Positions 36,104 through 44,487 of a DNA stretch of 64,000 nucleotides are shown in pieces (position 1 is the first letter of the stretch; the number at the start of each line of letters is the position of its first letter). A program made the position numbers and the translations under genes. The stretch covers positions 3,162,001 through 3,226,000 of the forward strand of contig NZ_CP070496.1 in assembly GCF_016925535.1 (NCBI RefSeq). The letters run 5' to 3'. Below the pieces are notes generated by a model. It ran no database searches. It saw only the letters and a list, made by a program, of their open reading frames with translations, and was not told the DNA's origin. Source of the stretch: Natronoglycomyces albus (lineage in GTDB: Bacteria; Actinomycetota; Actinomycetes; Mycobacteriales; Micromonosporaceae).

Positions 36104-36844
36104 ATGTCAGAGACCGTAACCGGACCGACCGATTCCACCACGACACTCTCGGCGCTATTGGAGAATGTCGCCAGGAGTCAACAGCGCCCCAATTGGCGAC
36201 TGCAACATGACTTGCTGGTGGTTGCCAGTGGCGAGGCCGAACTGATTTTCGCTGGGCTGTCGGGTCCAAGCGTGACAACATTCAATGTGCGGCTCAGCTC
36301 GAACCCGGCCTGGATGGCCCGCCATGTGAGTAACCACGGCATTGACGCCGTTCCGGCCATTCAGATCCCCGTCGGAGGCTTCGACCATCTGGCCCGTTTC
36401 TCCGAGCAGCATCCAGGGAATCTGGCCGCGCACTGGGAGATGTTTCCTCAGATGAACCACCAGCTGGGAGCGGACACGCTGTACCGGGATTGGGAAGCCT
36501 TCACGGCGACGCAGCCGGAATACTCCGGCGACGTGGTGGTTCAACTCGCGCCCACGACAACGACGGTGACCGTCGCCGTCGCGTTCGACTCCGCGATCAT
36601 CGACCCCCAAGCCAGGGTGGACGACGACCAGGCTGCCCAACTGGTGGAGGTGGCACGTCGCGCCATCGACACCTTTCCGCACGCGGCCTATGGCCTCGTG
36701 GTGATGGAAAACATCGACCAGCCTCGGGTGCGCGGAGTGGACCTACAGTTCGCCGCTTGGGCCGAAGAGGCCCCAACCCCATGGGCGAGTGACATTGCCC
36801 AAGCGCTGCTCGAAGGGGAAATCAGTCAAGCTAAAGCTGGTTAG
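36104..36844 (+). CDS. Small degenerate ATP-grasp companion protein (companion 1)
   Basis: 246 residues from ATG 36104 (MSETVTGPTD), SD aagga. LIFAGLSGPSVTTFNV and the following NPAWMARHVSNHGI-type helix align with the pre-grasp and first ATP-grasp subdomain of the large paralogues, but there is no VVKP lysine and no glycine loop. The end (VRGVDLQFAAWAEEAP...ALLEGEISQ) corresponds to the large proteins' G-D-x-L-x strand and closing helix. It lies 14 bp after array member 1. I read it as a catalytically dead partner subunit; see findings. Confidence 0.65.
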   Translation: MSETVTGPTDSTTTLSALLENVARSQQRPNWRLQHDLLVVASGEAELIFAGLSGPSVTTFNVRLSSNPAWMARHVSNHGIDAVPAIQIPVGGFDHLARFSEQHPGNLAAHWEMFPQMNHQLGADTLYRDWEAFTATQPEYSGDVVVQLAPTTTTVTVAVAFDSAIIDPQARVDDDQAAQLVEVARRAIDTFPHAAYGLVVMENIDQPRVRGVDLQFAAWAEEAPTPWASDIAQALLEGEISQAKAG

Positions 36845-36871
36845 TGTCCTGCCGCTGAGGTTTCGCAGGCC

Positions 36872-38101
36872 CTACTGAGGGGCGCGCAGCTGGTGGACCA
36901 GGTGCCAACCAATCTCGTCTTCGGCGTGGCCGAAGTCGGCCGCGAACGAGTCGGGCTCGTTGCAACGCTGGGTCAGTTGTTTGACCACGTCCTTGAACTC
37001 CCCGGGATGGACCGGACGGGTCTGGTAGTTCGAACGACGGTTGTCCAACATGATGGGATACAGCCGCAACAGCGCGCTCCCATAGGAGAAAGTCAGCCGC
37101 GCGGCTAGACCGTAGGGTGGAACCTCCAGCTTCCGGTAGCGACCTGGGCTATTGAACACGAAGTTACCAATGCCGTGGATCACCCATGAGCCGTGAATCT
37201 TTTCGATTTCCTGCATCATGTGACTGCCGTGTCCAATGATGAGGTCGGCTCCGGCGTTCATCAGCTGTGCTGCCGCGGTAGCTTGTTTCTCCGATCGCCA
37301 CTGATAGTCCCGCCGCCAATGTGGACATACCACGACGAATTCGTGGGGGTGGCTGTCTTTGAGGTTGTGGATTCGTCGAGCTAGAGAACCGGCCTTGAGC
37401 GGGGCCGAGCCGGGCCGGTCAGTGTCAGCGTGCTCGAATACCGTCTCAGTGAACTGGCGACCGCCCTGATAGGCGTTAAAGAGCCGCATCCGAAACTTTT
37501 CCGGCTCGCCCTCCCCCGCAGGTGGTTTCAGTCGGGCCTGGACTTGGAGAGGTTCCTGAGCTTCCTTAAGCGTACGTCCCGCGCCCACGGCCGGTATACC
37601 GTTGGCGGCCAAGGCGTTCAGAGTATCGAGCAGCCCCTCCTCGCCATAGTCAGCCGAGTGGTTGTTGGCTAGCTTGACCGCGCCGACTTTGTGGGCACTC
37701 AGGTGTTTGATCGTCTGGGTTGGGTCAGACTTGTGCAACCAGGGCCGCATTCCCTCCAATGGCGACTTCTCCCGCGTCGTCAGCGGTGTCTCGAGATTGG
37801 CCACGACAAGGTCGACCTTGTCCATGAGAGGTGCGACGGCCTCGAGGCAGTACTCATAGCCACGGTCCTTGAGAATATTGGTACGTCCCTTAAGCTCCCG
37901 GGACTCCTGATAGTTCTCGCCAAATGATGTGTCTCCGACGATCAAGAGATCCAACGACTCCCGCTCGCCCGCATACTTGATCGTCTTTGAGCTGGTGCTG
38001 GCCGAGGACGACGTCGAGCCGAGCAGCCTGCGTTTGATTCTGCCCGCAACCTGGCGCGGCAGCCCGACCAGTCTCTTTGTCGCCGATGGTTTCTTCGCCA
38101 C
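36872..38101 (-). CDS. CapA-family metallophosphatase-fold protein
   Basis: 409 residues, GTG start with gggag SD. CapA/PgsA-like (PGA_cap) calcineurin-fold landmarks: LLIVGDTSFGENY, VDLVVANLETPLT, LANNHSADYGEEGLLDTL, VCPHWRRDYQWRS, IIGHGSHMMQEIE, IHGIGNFVFNSP. CapA proteins accompany ligases that make poly-gamma-glutamate capsules. No signal peptide or membrane helix is visible, only a basic/serine-rich N terminus, so it may stay inside the cell. It is last in the leftward group after two ATP-grasp genes and is convergent with companion 1. Confidence 0.9.
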   Translation of the reverse strand: MAKKPSATKRLVGLPRQVAGRIKRRLLGSTSSSASTSSKTIKYAGERESLDLLIVGDTSFGENYQESRELKGRTNILKDRGYEYCLEAVAPLMDKVDLVVANLETPLTTREKSPLEGMRPWLHKSDPTQTIKHLSAHKVGAVKLANNHSADYGEEGLLDTLNALAANGIPAVGAGRTLKEAQEPLQVQARLKPPAGEGEPEKFRMRLFNAYQGGRQFTETVFEHADTDRPGSAPLKAGSLARRIHNLKDSHPHEFVVVCPHWRRDYQWRSEKQATAAAQLMNAGADLIIGHGSHMMQEIEKIHGSWVIHGIGNFVFNSPGRYRKLEVPPYGLAARLTFSYGSALLRLYPIMLDNRRSNYQTRPVHPGEFKDVVKQLTQRCNEPDSFAADFGHAEDEIGWHLVHQLRAPQ

Positions 38102-38306
38102 GAGTACTCCCTCGCAAACTAATGGGTATGAAAAACCGACCGTCTCCCTGCTCTACTTCGCGGGCAACATAGCGGGGAACGGTCGGGCGAATCACTGCCA
38201 TTGAGCGATCCGCCCGAGCACGACGATCGGCGAAAGTATAAGGACTCTTCGTCAGCGACGTGCAGTCGTTGTGAACATGCCCGTACATAACCGGACCGGC
38301 AGTCTC

Positions 38307-40259
38307 CTACCAGATGATCTCGAAGCCAGTTCCCTCGAACCGGTCGACATGGGTCGCGTCCACCGACGTCGGTATGGCATTGCGGCTACCTCGTGAGGCG
38401 AGGTAAACCAGCGCTGATACTGGGTCGGCTGGGCCGTCCAGATAGATAGTCACCTGGTTTTCCTCAGTGTTTTCCACCGTACCGTTGACACCGAACTCGG
38501 TGGCGTACTTGCGTATCCATCGACGGTAGCCAACGCCCTTGACCTTGCCTTCGACCACAAGCTTGAGAGAGAGATGGTCCAATTGTTTCTCTGGCAGCTC
38601 GATGCCATATTCCTTGGCGCACTGCTCAAAGAATAGCTTCGCGACCGGGGTCGGCACCCCCCACATCGGGTACTGGGCACTGCCGATAGCCGCGTGCGCG
38701 TTCAGTTCGATGACGGTGGCTTGCTGCTGGCTGATGGGCTTCTTGTGGTCCTCGATCAACATGTCCAAGCCACAGAAGCCCAAGCCGGGGACAGCGTCGA
38801 CCGCCTTAATAGCGGTCTCCACAATGGATGGGTGAAGTTCGTGGGCCACCTCAAAGCTATCGCCGCCTTGAGACAGGTTGGCCGAGTTCGCCAACGTCAC
38901 TACCTGGCCCTTGTCCGGAATGGAGCCAAAGGTGAGACCCTGTTGCTCCAGCTGGAACTTCATCGCATCGGAGAACACGATCGGGCGGCTGCGCAGGTGC
39001 GGGTTGAGCTTGCGGAGGCGGTTCTTGTATTCAGCAAGGTCGATGACGGTGTGGATACCGTCGCCGGTCACGGCGGCAGCTTCGCGGACCACCGCAGCGA
39101 CGACTTCGCCGCCGATGACGACAATCCGATAGTCCTCGCCAGCCACATGCTGCTCGATGACGAAGTCATCGTCGCCCAACTGGCTCTTCGAGTACAGCTC
39201 GAACGCCCGCACCAGTTCTTCGCGGCTGCCAATGTTGGCAATGACACCGATGCCGCGCAGACCGGCCACCGGCTTACACACCACTGGGTAGCCAATACGG
39301 TCGGCGTAATCGAGGGCCTTCTCAAACTCACCAGCGGCAAAAACGCGGCCCCGTGGAACGGGAACGTCGACCCGCTCCAGCAGGCGGCGGGTGGCCTCCT
39401 TGTACGTACAGATTGACAACGAAACTCCGCTGGCGATCGGCGAGCGACCCCACTTGAAGTTCAACTGGTTGCCATTCTCGTCGCTGGCGATGAAGGTGCC
39501 GTTGGGGAAGCGAGCGGAATTCATTCCGTAACGCAATGCCTCCCGCTCCAGCAGGTGCCCCTTGGTGCCATCCTTGGGTAGGTGGCCAATGAACTCAACG
39601 TCGTCGAACGAGTTGGCAACGTCGCCATTGATCTGCGGCAACGGCGGTTGCGGCGAGCACGCGTAGTGAGCAAAGTGCTCGATGTGCTTTTCGTAGAAGT
39701 CATTGAGGTCGCCCGTGTACCACTGACCCGCGTTGGACTCACCGGACTTTGCGCCTGCGGCCAATTCGACAAGCCCAGTCAGGGCTGCCCGGATGGCGCT
39801 GATCCCGACGAGCTTTTCCGGGTGCAAGTGCGGGTCCAGCTGCGCGCGAATGCGCAACAGCGAGTTCACCGAGTCGCGGGCGGCGCGGCGAATCTTCTCA
39901 TAAGCGCTGCGAGGTTGGCCCGGTAGGTCGTGTGAGGCCTGCTGAGCCTGCCTCTTAAGCCGCGCCAGCGCTGGTTCGACAATCGCATCGATACTGTTCG
40001 CGTTGCCAGCTGTCAGCTGCTTGCCAATAAGCTCGTCGAGCATCGACTGGACAACGTCCCACGACTGGCGGCTGTAGTGGAAGGCATGCAGAGGTAGACG
40101 CAGCGGGGCCTGACCAAAAGCGAGCAAATCGCCCTCGGACGTGACAGCCTGGAGGTTCGCCACCGCTATGGGGGTGCCTTCATTTTCGGGGTCAGAGATG
40201 AGCATTGCCCGGGCGGCGACGATCTCGATGCCGCCTTCGTTCAGGTTCTTGGAGTTCAC
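38307..40259 (-). CDS. ATP-grasp / acylphosphatase protein with cap-like N domain (array member 2)
   Basis: 650 residues, GTG with gagg SD. The N-terminal ~240 residues resemble only the enolase capping part (LAFGQAPLRLPL; AIRAALTGLVELAAGA). The ATP-grasp core is complete: YPVVCKPVAGLRGIGVI (K~326), FVIEQHVAGEDYRIVVI, ANLSQGGDSFEVA, VIELNAHAAIG. The acylphosphatase domain (~565-650) reads GKVKGVGYRRW with catalytic Arg and GTVENTEENQ with catalytic Asn, so it looks active. It follows the short paralogue by 11 bp and precedes capA by ~205 bp. With intact ATP-grasp and intact acylphosphatase it is the most enzyme-like member on this strand. Confidence 0.85.
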   Translation of the reverse strand: MNSKNLNEGGIEIVAARAMLISDPENEGTPIAVANLQAVTSEGDLLAFGQAPLRLPLHAFHYSRQSWDVVQSMLDELIGKQLTAGNANSIDAIVEPALARLKRQAQQASHDLPGQPRSAYEKIRRAARDSVNSLLRIRAQLDPHLHPEKLVGISAIRAALTGLVELAAGAKSGESNAGQWYTGDLNDFYEKHIEHFAHYACSPQPPLPQINGDVANSFDDVEFIGHLPKDGTKGHLLEREALRYGMNSARFPNGTFIASDENGNQLNFKWGRSPIASGVSLSICTYKEATRRLLERVDVPVPRGRVFAAGEFEKALDYADRIGYPVVCKPVAGLRGIGVIANIGSREELVRAFELYSKSQLGDDDFVIEQHVAGEDYRIVVIGGEVVAAVVREAAAVTGDGIHTVIDLAEYKNRLRKLNPHLRSRPIVFSDAMKFQLEQQGLTFGSIPDKGQVVTLANSANLSQGGDSFEVAHELHPSIVETAIKAVDAVPGLGFCGLDMLIEDHKKPISQQQATVIELNAHAAIGSAQYPMWGVPTPVAKLFFEQCAKEYGIELPEKQLDHLSLKLVVEGKVKGVGYRRWIRKYATEFGVNGTVENTEENQVTIYLDGPADPVSALVYLASRGSRNAIPTSVDATHVDRFEGTGFEIIW

Positions 40260-40270
40260 TTCGGCCAGCC

Positions 40271-41446
40271 TCAGTTACTTGTTTGGGTCTCGACACAGTA
40301 GGCGCGGTCCTCTAGCAGCAGGCCCGCCATGAGCGATTCGGTGAGGCGCGCGACTCCCGCTGGGGTCCCTTGGGCTGTCGCGTCGATCAGCCCCTCGAGG
40401 TCGTCGGCGACTTCCGCCGAGCCAGTGACGTCGAATTGCGAAGCCACGGTGGCGAATTGTTCGGCGATCTTGCCGGGTTCACGGAGGCCTTCGATACGCA
40501 TCCGCACCTCGACGGCGTCAGCCGCGGGGGCGAGCGTTAGGCGCGCTTTGCCAGCTTGGAACGCGACGAGTGCATCACCGATGCGGTCGCCCAGTCCGGC
40601 TGCGGCTTCGTCATAGGTTTCGGAGCGGATACGTTCGGAGACGTCGACGACGGCCCAGGCCTGATTGTCGACGGGCTTCCTGTGGTCGGTGATGACGATA
40701 TCGACCGAACCTACGGCGAGACCTGGGATGCTGTCGACAGCCTGCAACGCTGCCTTGTGCAAGCTGGGGTCGATTGATTCGGAGATATCGGCCGAGCCTA
40801 GCCCGGTTTCCGGGTCGAGCAGGACGGCTATGGGGTCACTGCCGGGGCAGGCAAAGACTCGGACGTGTTCACCTTCGAGGTGTTTCTCCACCAGGATGCG
40901 GCTCTTGGCGGGGGCGATCTGATTACCCTCGTCATCGAGTTCAAAACCAAAGCGGGTGGTGGCGTAGCCGGACACGCGCGGATTGGATCCGGGAGACCGG
41001 TCCGTGGCGTCACGGCGGCGCAACGTGTTCACCGCGGCGTGAAACTGTTCGACCGAAGCGATGCCAGCGACAGCTTCGGCGGGGTTTTCGCCCTGCATTT
41101 CTTTGAGGACAACAGGGAAGCCCAGTTCTCCGGAGGCCCACTCAATAGCGCGATCGAGGCGGCGGTAGCTGAAAGTCTGCCCGGTGGGGACGGGGATTCC
41201 GGCGCGGCTGAGCAGGGCGCGACGCAGGCGGCGGTCGTGAGCGAAGGTCACCGCGGAGACAGTCGAGGCTTCGGGGACACCGTGGGTAAACGACATCGAG
41301 GAGGGGACGACCGTGGTCTCACCGGTCAGTAGCACCTGTCGCGGAAGCGCCAGGATGTTGAGGCCATGGGCGAGCGCGGCCCGATGGACCTGGTAGCCAT
41401 CATGCAAATAATCTGGCATAGGCGCAGTGGCCTGGAGTTGCGTCAT
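40271..41446 (-). CDS. Short, divergent ATP-grasp paralogue (array member 3)
   Basis: 391 residues from ATG 41446 (MTQLQATAPMPDYL) with agggaaa SD. No N-terminal cap domain. RALLSRAGIPVPTGQTF and ELGFPVVLKEMQG keep the first ATP-grasp subdomain and a lysine (~111), but the glycine loop is replaced by ENPAEAV. RILVEKHLEGEHVRVFACPG and SVDIVITDHRKPVDNQAWAV keep the later strands, while the metal-binding E-x-N is not obvious (VVDVSER). The last ~80 residues (MRIEGLREPGKIAEQFATVA) look like an acylphosphatase fold without its motifs. Intermediate between full members and companions. Confidence 0.7.
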   Translation of the reverse strand: MTQLQATAPMPDYLHDGYQVHRAALAHGLNILALPRQVLLTGETTVVPSSMSFTHGVPEASTVSAVTFAHDRRLRRALLSRAGIPVPTGQTFSYRRLDRAIEWASGELGFPVVLKEMQGENPAEAVAGIASVEQFHAAVNTLRRRDATDRSPGSNPRVSGYATTRFGFELDDEGNQIAPAKSRILVEKHLEGEHVRVFACPGSDPIAVLLDPETGLGSADISESIDPSLHKAALQAVDSIPGLAVGSVDIVITDHRKPVDNQAWAVVDVSERIRSETYDEAAAGLGDRIGDALVAFQAGKARLTLAPAADAVEVRMRIEGLREPGKIAEQFATVASQFDVTGSAEVADDLEGLIDATAQGTPAGVARLTESLMAGLLLEDRAYCVETQTSN

Positions 41447-41747
41447 CTTTTTCCCTGGTATCAACGGATAACTGGTGTCAAAGGTTATAGAGAGCCCACA
41501 AAGCGAGGTTGGACTGCGAAACCAGTTCGACCGGGGGCCGAACCAAACTTATCAGGCTCAGACCGCTAGCCCGCACAAGCATAGTCAGGACTGAATCTTT
41601 CTCATAGTGACGGTTCAACAGGCCTATTTTCGCTGCTCACCTGTGTTTCTTTAGCCTGTTTTCCGCCCACATTTGAGCCGGTGCCCTTCCGCCTCCTCGC
41701 CGAGAGTGCCATGCCGAACCACGCATGACCGACCGTGGGATTTCAAC
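41447..41747. promoter_or_regulatory. AT-rich intergenic region upstream of array member 3
   Basis: 301 bp, AT-richer than the genes, with no open frame of interest. It probably carries the promoter for 41446-36872 and the 3' end of companion 2. Confidence 0.4.
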
Positions 41748-42344
41748 CTATTTCACCGTATTTGACGGCTCGGCATTTTGAGGGCGTCTATCGAGCTCCG
41801 CTGCGAGGATGGCCTCAGCGACCCGGCGAAGGTGCTCACCATCGACTTGTTTGGCCCATTCGACAAACGTGACATCGAGACCCACAATGCCCACGTCGCA
41901 TGCGTGGGCACTTTGGTCCACGAATGCCACGGTGAGGACGCCACTGGCGAGGCCGGGCAGAACTCTGATCGCCTGTGGAAGGAGAACATGAATCCGGTCG
42001 ACCACGGAAGCCGGCAGATGTGACAACGGGGCGATGACCGTTCCCGCTACGACCGGTATTCGTTCTGTGGGCCACGGGTTGCCCTCGCCGACGGGCGGCG
42101 GGGTCATGGCCGGGATTTCGCGACTGGAGAGGAACCGTCGCAGCCACTCGGGGTTGCGGGCCATTTTCCGAGCCACAGTGCTGGTGGAGACGCCAGCGAA
42201 TCCGTTAAATATGAGGCTGGCATCCCGATCGCATCGTATGAGGACAGAATCGAGACGTTCAACGTCGAGACCTCGGTCTCGGGCTGCCTGTTGGAGACTG
42301 CGCGACAAAACCTGCCGTATTTCCTTGTCGGATACGTTCGTCAC
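41748..42344 (-). CDS. Small degenerate ATP-grasp companion (companion 2)
   Basis: 198 residues, GTG with a perfect ggagg SD. ARDRGLDVERLDSVLIRC then LIFNGFAGVSTSTVARKM and NPEWLRRFLSSREIP match the other companions. It is the shortest: the segment between this and the C-terminal VLTVAFVDQ...IVGLDVTFVEW is reduced, and no ATP-binding lysine is present. It follows array member 4 by 70 bp on the same strand, keeping the large-then-small order. Confidence 0.65.
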   Translation of the reverse strand: MTNVSDKEIRQVLSRSLQQAARDRGLDVERLDSVLIRCDRDASLIFNGFAGVSTSTVARKMARNPEWLRRFLSSREIPAMTPPPVGEGNPWPTERIPVVAGTVIAPLSHLPASVVDRIHVLLPQAIRVLPGLASGVLTVAFVDQSAHACDVGIVGLDVTFVEWAKQVDGEHLRRVAEAILAAELDRRPQNAEPSNTVK

Positions 42345-42414
42345 AATGCCTCCTTACGGCTCGTGCGAGAAAGTACTCATCTGGGATTGCCAAGAGCCCT
42401 CAGAAGGCTCCATT

Positions 42415-44307
42415 TCACGGTGCGGCCGAGGACCGGTCACGATTTTCGAATCCAGGAGGTACGACGGTGCTGACAGGTTGAGTCACGATCTCCTCGGGCC
42501 GCCCTTTCGCAGGCCCTTTGAAAGACAGCTTGAGCAGGTTAAGGACCTTCATCTGCGGGCCGCTGACCACAGCGGCTATGTCATCCCCCGTCGAGAACAC
42601 CCATCCGTCCAGCCCAAGTTCGGTGGCGACCTTTGTCAACCATTCACAGAACCCGACGTTACGAACATGGCCCGAAATTCGCATTTCGACCGTCATATCG
42701 CCGCTGACGGCTTCGGTCACCTCGATGCCCGAACGTTGCGCGGTCAATGCCACCAGCTCGGCGACCACATCGACGCCACGCCCAAACATGGGATACAAGT
42801 GACCCAACGTGCCAGGGGCATTGTTGACCTCGATGACAGATGACTCCTGCGATTCCAGAGGCTTACGGTGGTCCTCCAGAAAGAAATCAATGCCCGCATA
42901 CGGCATCCCGACAGCCTGCACGGCACTGACACTGGCGTCCAAGATCGACTGGTGTGTCTGGTCCAACAGCTCGGTCGACACGCCCCCTTGGCTAATGCTG
43001 TCGGAGCGGGCCAACCAGACCTCCTGGCCGGATTTGGGGACCGACGAGAAGTCGAGTCCTTGCTCAGCTAGAACGTTGGCGACAACGTCGAACTTGAACC
43101 GGATACGTGACAGGTTGGGGTTGGAACGGCGGATCGCACCGGCCCACACCATGAGCTCGGCAACAGTGTGTCGACCGTTGCCGATGACAGCGGCTCGGGT
43201 GCGTTTCATGACGCACAAGACCTTTTGGTCGGTCGCGAACACTCGGTAATCGGAACCTTTGACGTGGCGCTCCACGATAATGCGCCCGCTGCCGTATTCG
43301 GACTCGGCTATGCGGTCGATCGCCTGGTGAAGTTGCCCCATGCTCGTGATGTTCGCAGTTACGCCGTAGCCCATGTGCCCGCGAGCCGGCTTGGCCACCA
43401 ACGGAAAACCCAGCTTCTGCACCTGGCGCTCGAACGCGTCCACGTCGGCACGCAGTTGTCTAGCGGTGAGGGTGAACCCTTGGGGGACCGGAACGCCAGC
43501 CGCGCCCAAGATTGCCTTGGCCACGAGCTTGTCTTTGACGACCGTGCAGCTAGGAATGCTGACGTGGGTGGAGTCTGCTGCGGAGAACCCAATGGATGCT
43601 TCGTTTCCCGGCTGCTCGGCTAGCAGGAAACGGTTCGAGTAACGGCGGGTGGTGAGCCCATATCGCAGCGCCGCCAATTCAAAGTAGTACAGCTGCGGCA
43701 ACCCGTGCGGAGCTCCAGGCATACGGTGGCCGCTATAGGTGTTGCGCGGCGCCGGGTAGGGCTCCTCAGCCGGTGGGTAAACCTCGAACCAATCGGTGAC
43801 TTGAGCCAATGTCTTGAAGTCGATTTCACTCGACGCGGTGCCAGCGGCGATGACCGTCGGCCATTTTGCCCCGGCTCGATCGCGTAGCGTCGCTGGCTCT
43901 TTAGCCTCACCACAGGCGCGTGCCACCAACCGTTCAATAGCTTGGCCCACAGCGGCACCGGCTGGGCCGTCACCTGCCAGTTCATTCCTTTGGAGGAGGT
44001 TGCGCCCTCGTCTGGTCCACAGAATGTCGCGCAGGCCACGACGCAATGTCAGTTCCCCGCCCTCCAGCTGAGAAGCCGCTTTCCGCAACCGTTCCCACTC
44101 TTTCTCACGGTGAACAGGGGACACCATGGCTTCCCCGAATGACTCCACCGAGGAACGGCCTGATTTATCTTCACGATGGCCGCGCAATCGTATGAGTAGA
44201 CCGAGTGGTGGGGAAAGCCCGTTATACCCGCTTTTGGGCCCGTCGTATCCGTATAGCTGCACTTCATCGATTCGCAGCGAATCAGCGTGCTTCCGACTTA
44301 TCGACAT
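42415..44307 (-). CDS. ATP-grasp / degenerate acylphosphatase protein (array member 4)
   Basis: About 630 residues (ATG 44307, MSISRKHADSLRIDEV; a TTG at 44313 is possible; SD weak). The N-terminal ~220 residues are cap-like (LGLLIRLRG, VESFGEAMV). ATP-grasp: FPLVAKPARGHMGYGV (K~306), IIVERHVKGSDYRVFAT, SISQGGVSTELL, VIEVNNAPG. The acylphosphatase domain (~545 on) has GHVRNVGFCEW, with the catalytic Arg replaced by Cys, and GWVFSTGDD, with the catalytic Asn replaced by Phe, so it should be inactive. Divergently transcribed from array member 5 across a 180-bp AT-rich promoter region. Confidence 0.82.
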   Translation of the reverse strand: MSISRKHADSLRIDEVQLYGYDGPKSGYNGLSPPLGLLIRLRGHREDKSGRSSVESFGEAMVSPVHREKEWERLRKAASQLEGGELTLRRGLRDILWTRRGRNLLQRNELAGDGPAGAAVGQAIERLVARACGEAKEPATLRDRAGAKWPTVIAAGTASSEIDFKTLAQVTDWFEVYPPAEEPYPAPRNTYSGHRMPGAPHGLPQLYYFELAALRYGLTTRRYSNRFLLAEQPGNEASIGFSAADSTHVSIPSCTVVKDKLVAKAILGAAGVPVPQGFTLTARQLRADVDAFERQVQKLGFPLVAKPARGHMGYGVTANITSMGQLHQAIDRIAESEYGSGRIIVERHVKGSDYRVFATDQKVLCVMKRTRAAVIGNGRHTVAELMVWAGAIRRSNPNLSRIRFKFDVVANVLAEQGLDFSSVPKSGQEVWLARSDSISQGGVSTELLDQTHQSILDASVSAVQAVGMPYAGIDFFLEDHRKPLESQESSVIEVNNAPGTLGHLYPMFGRGVDVVAELVALTAQRSGIEVTEAVSGDMTVEMRISGHVRNVGFCEWLTKVATELGLDGWVFSTGDDIAAVVSGPQMKVLNLLKLSFKGPAKGRPEEIVTQPVSTVVPPGFENRDRSSAAP

Positions 44308-44487
44308 CACCAAATGGTAACTCAGATATCTGTTCGATAAATTAAGGGTTTATTTCACAACTAATGCCCTGCTCGACGCTTTACCCTTCGGCCCGATGGA
44401 TCGACTCCGTTAGGCTGATTCGACTTCGCACAGCCCGACCACCTCGAACGAAGTTGCCCAACCGGAGAACGGAGGCCGCCGGTACCC

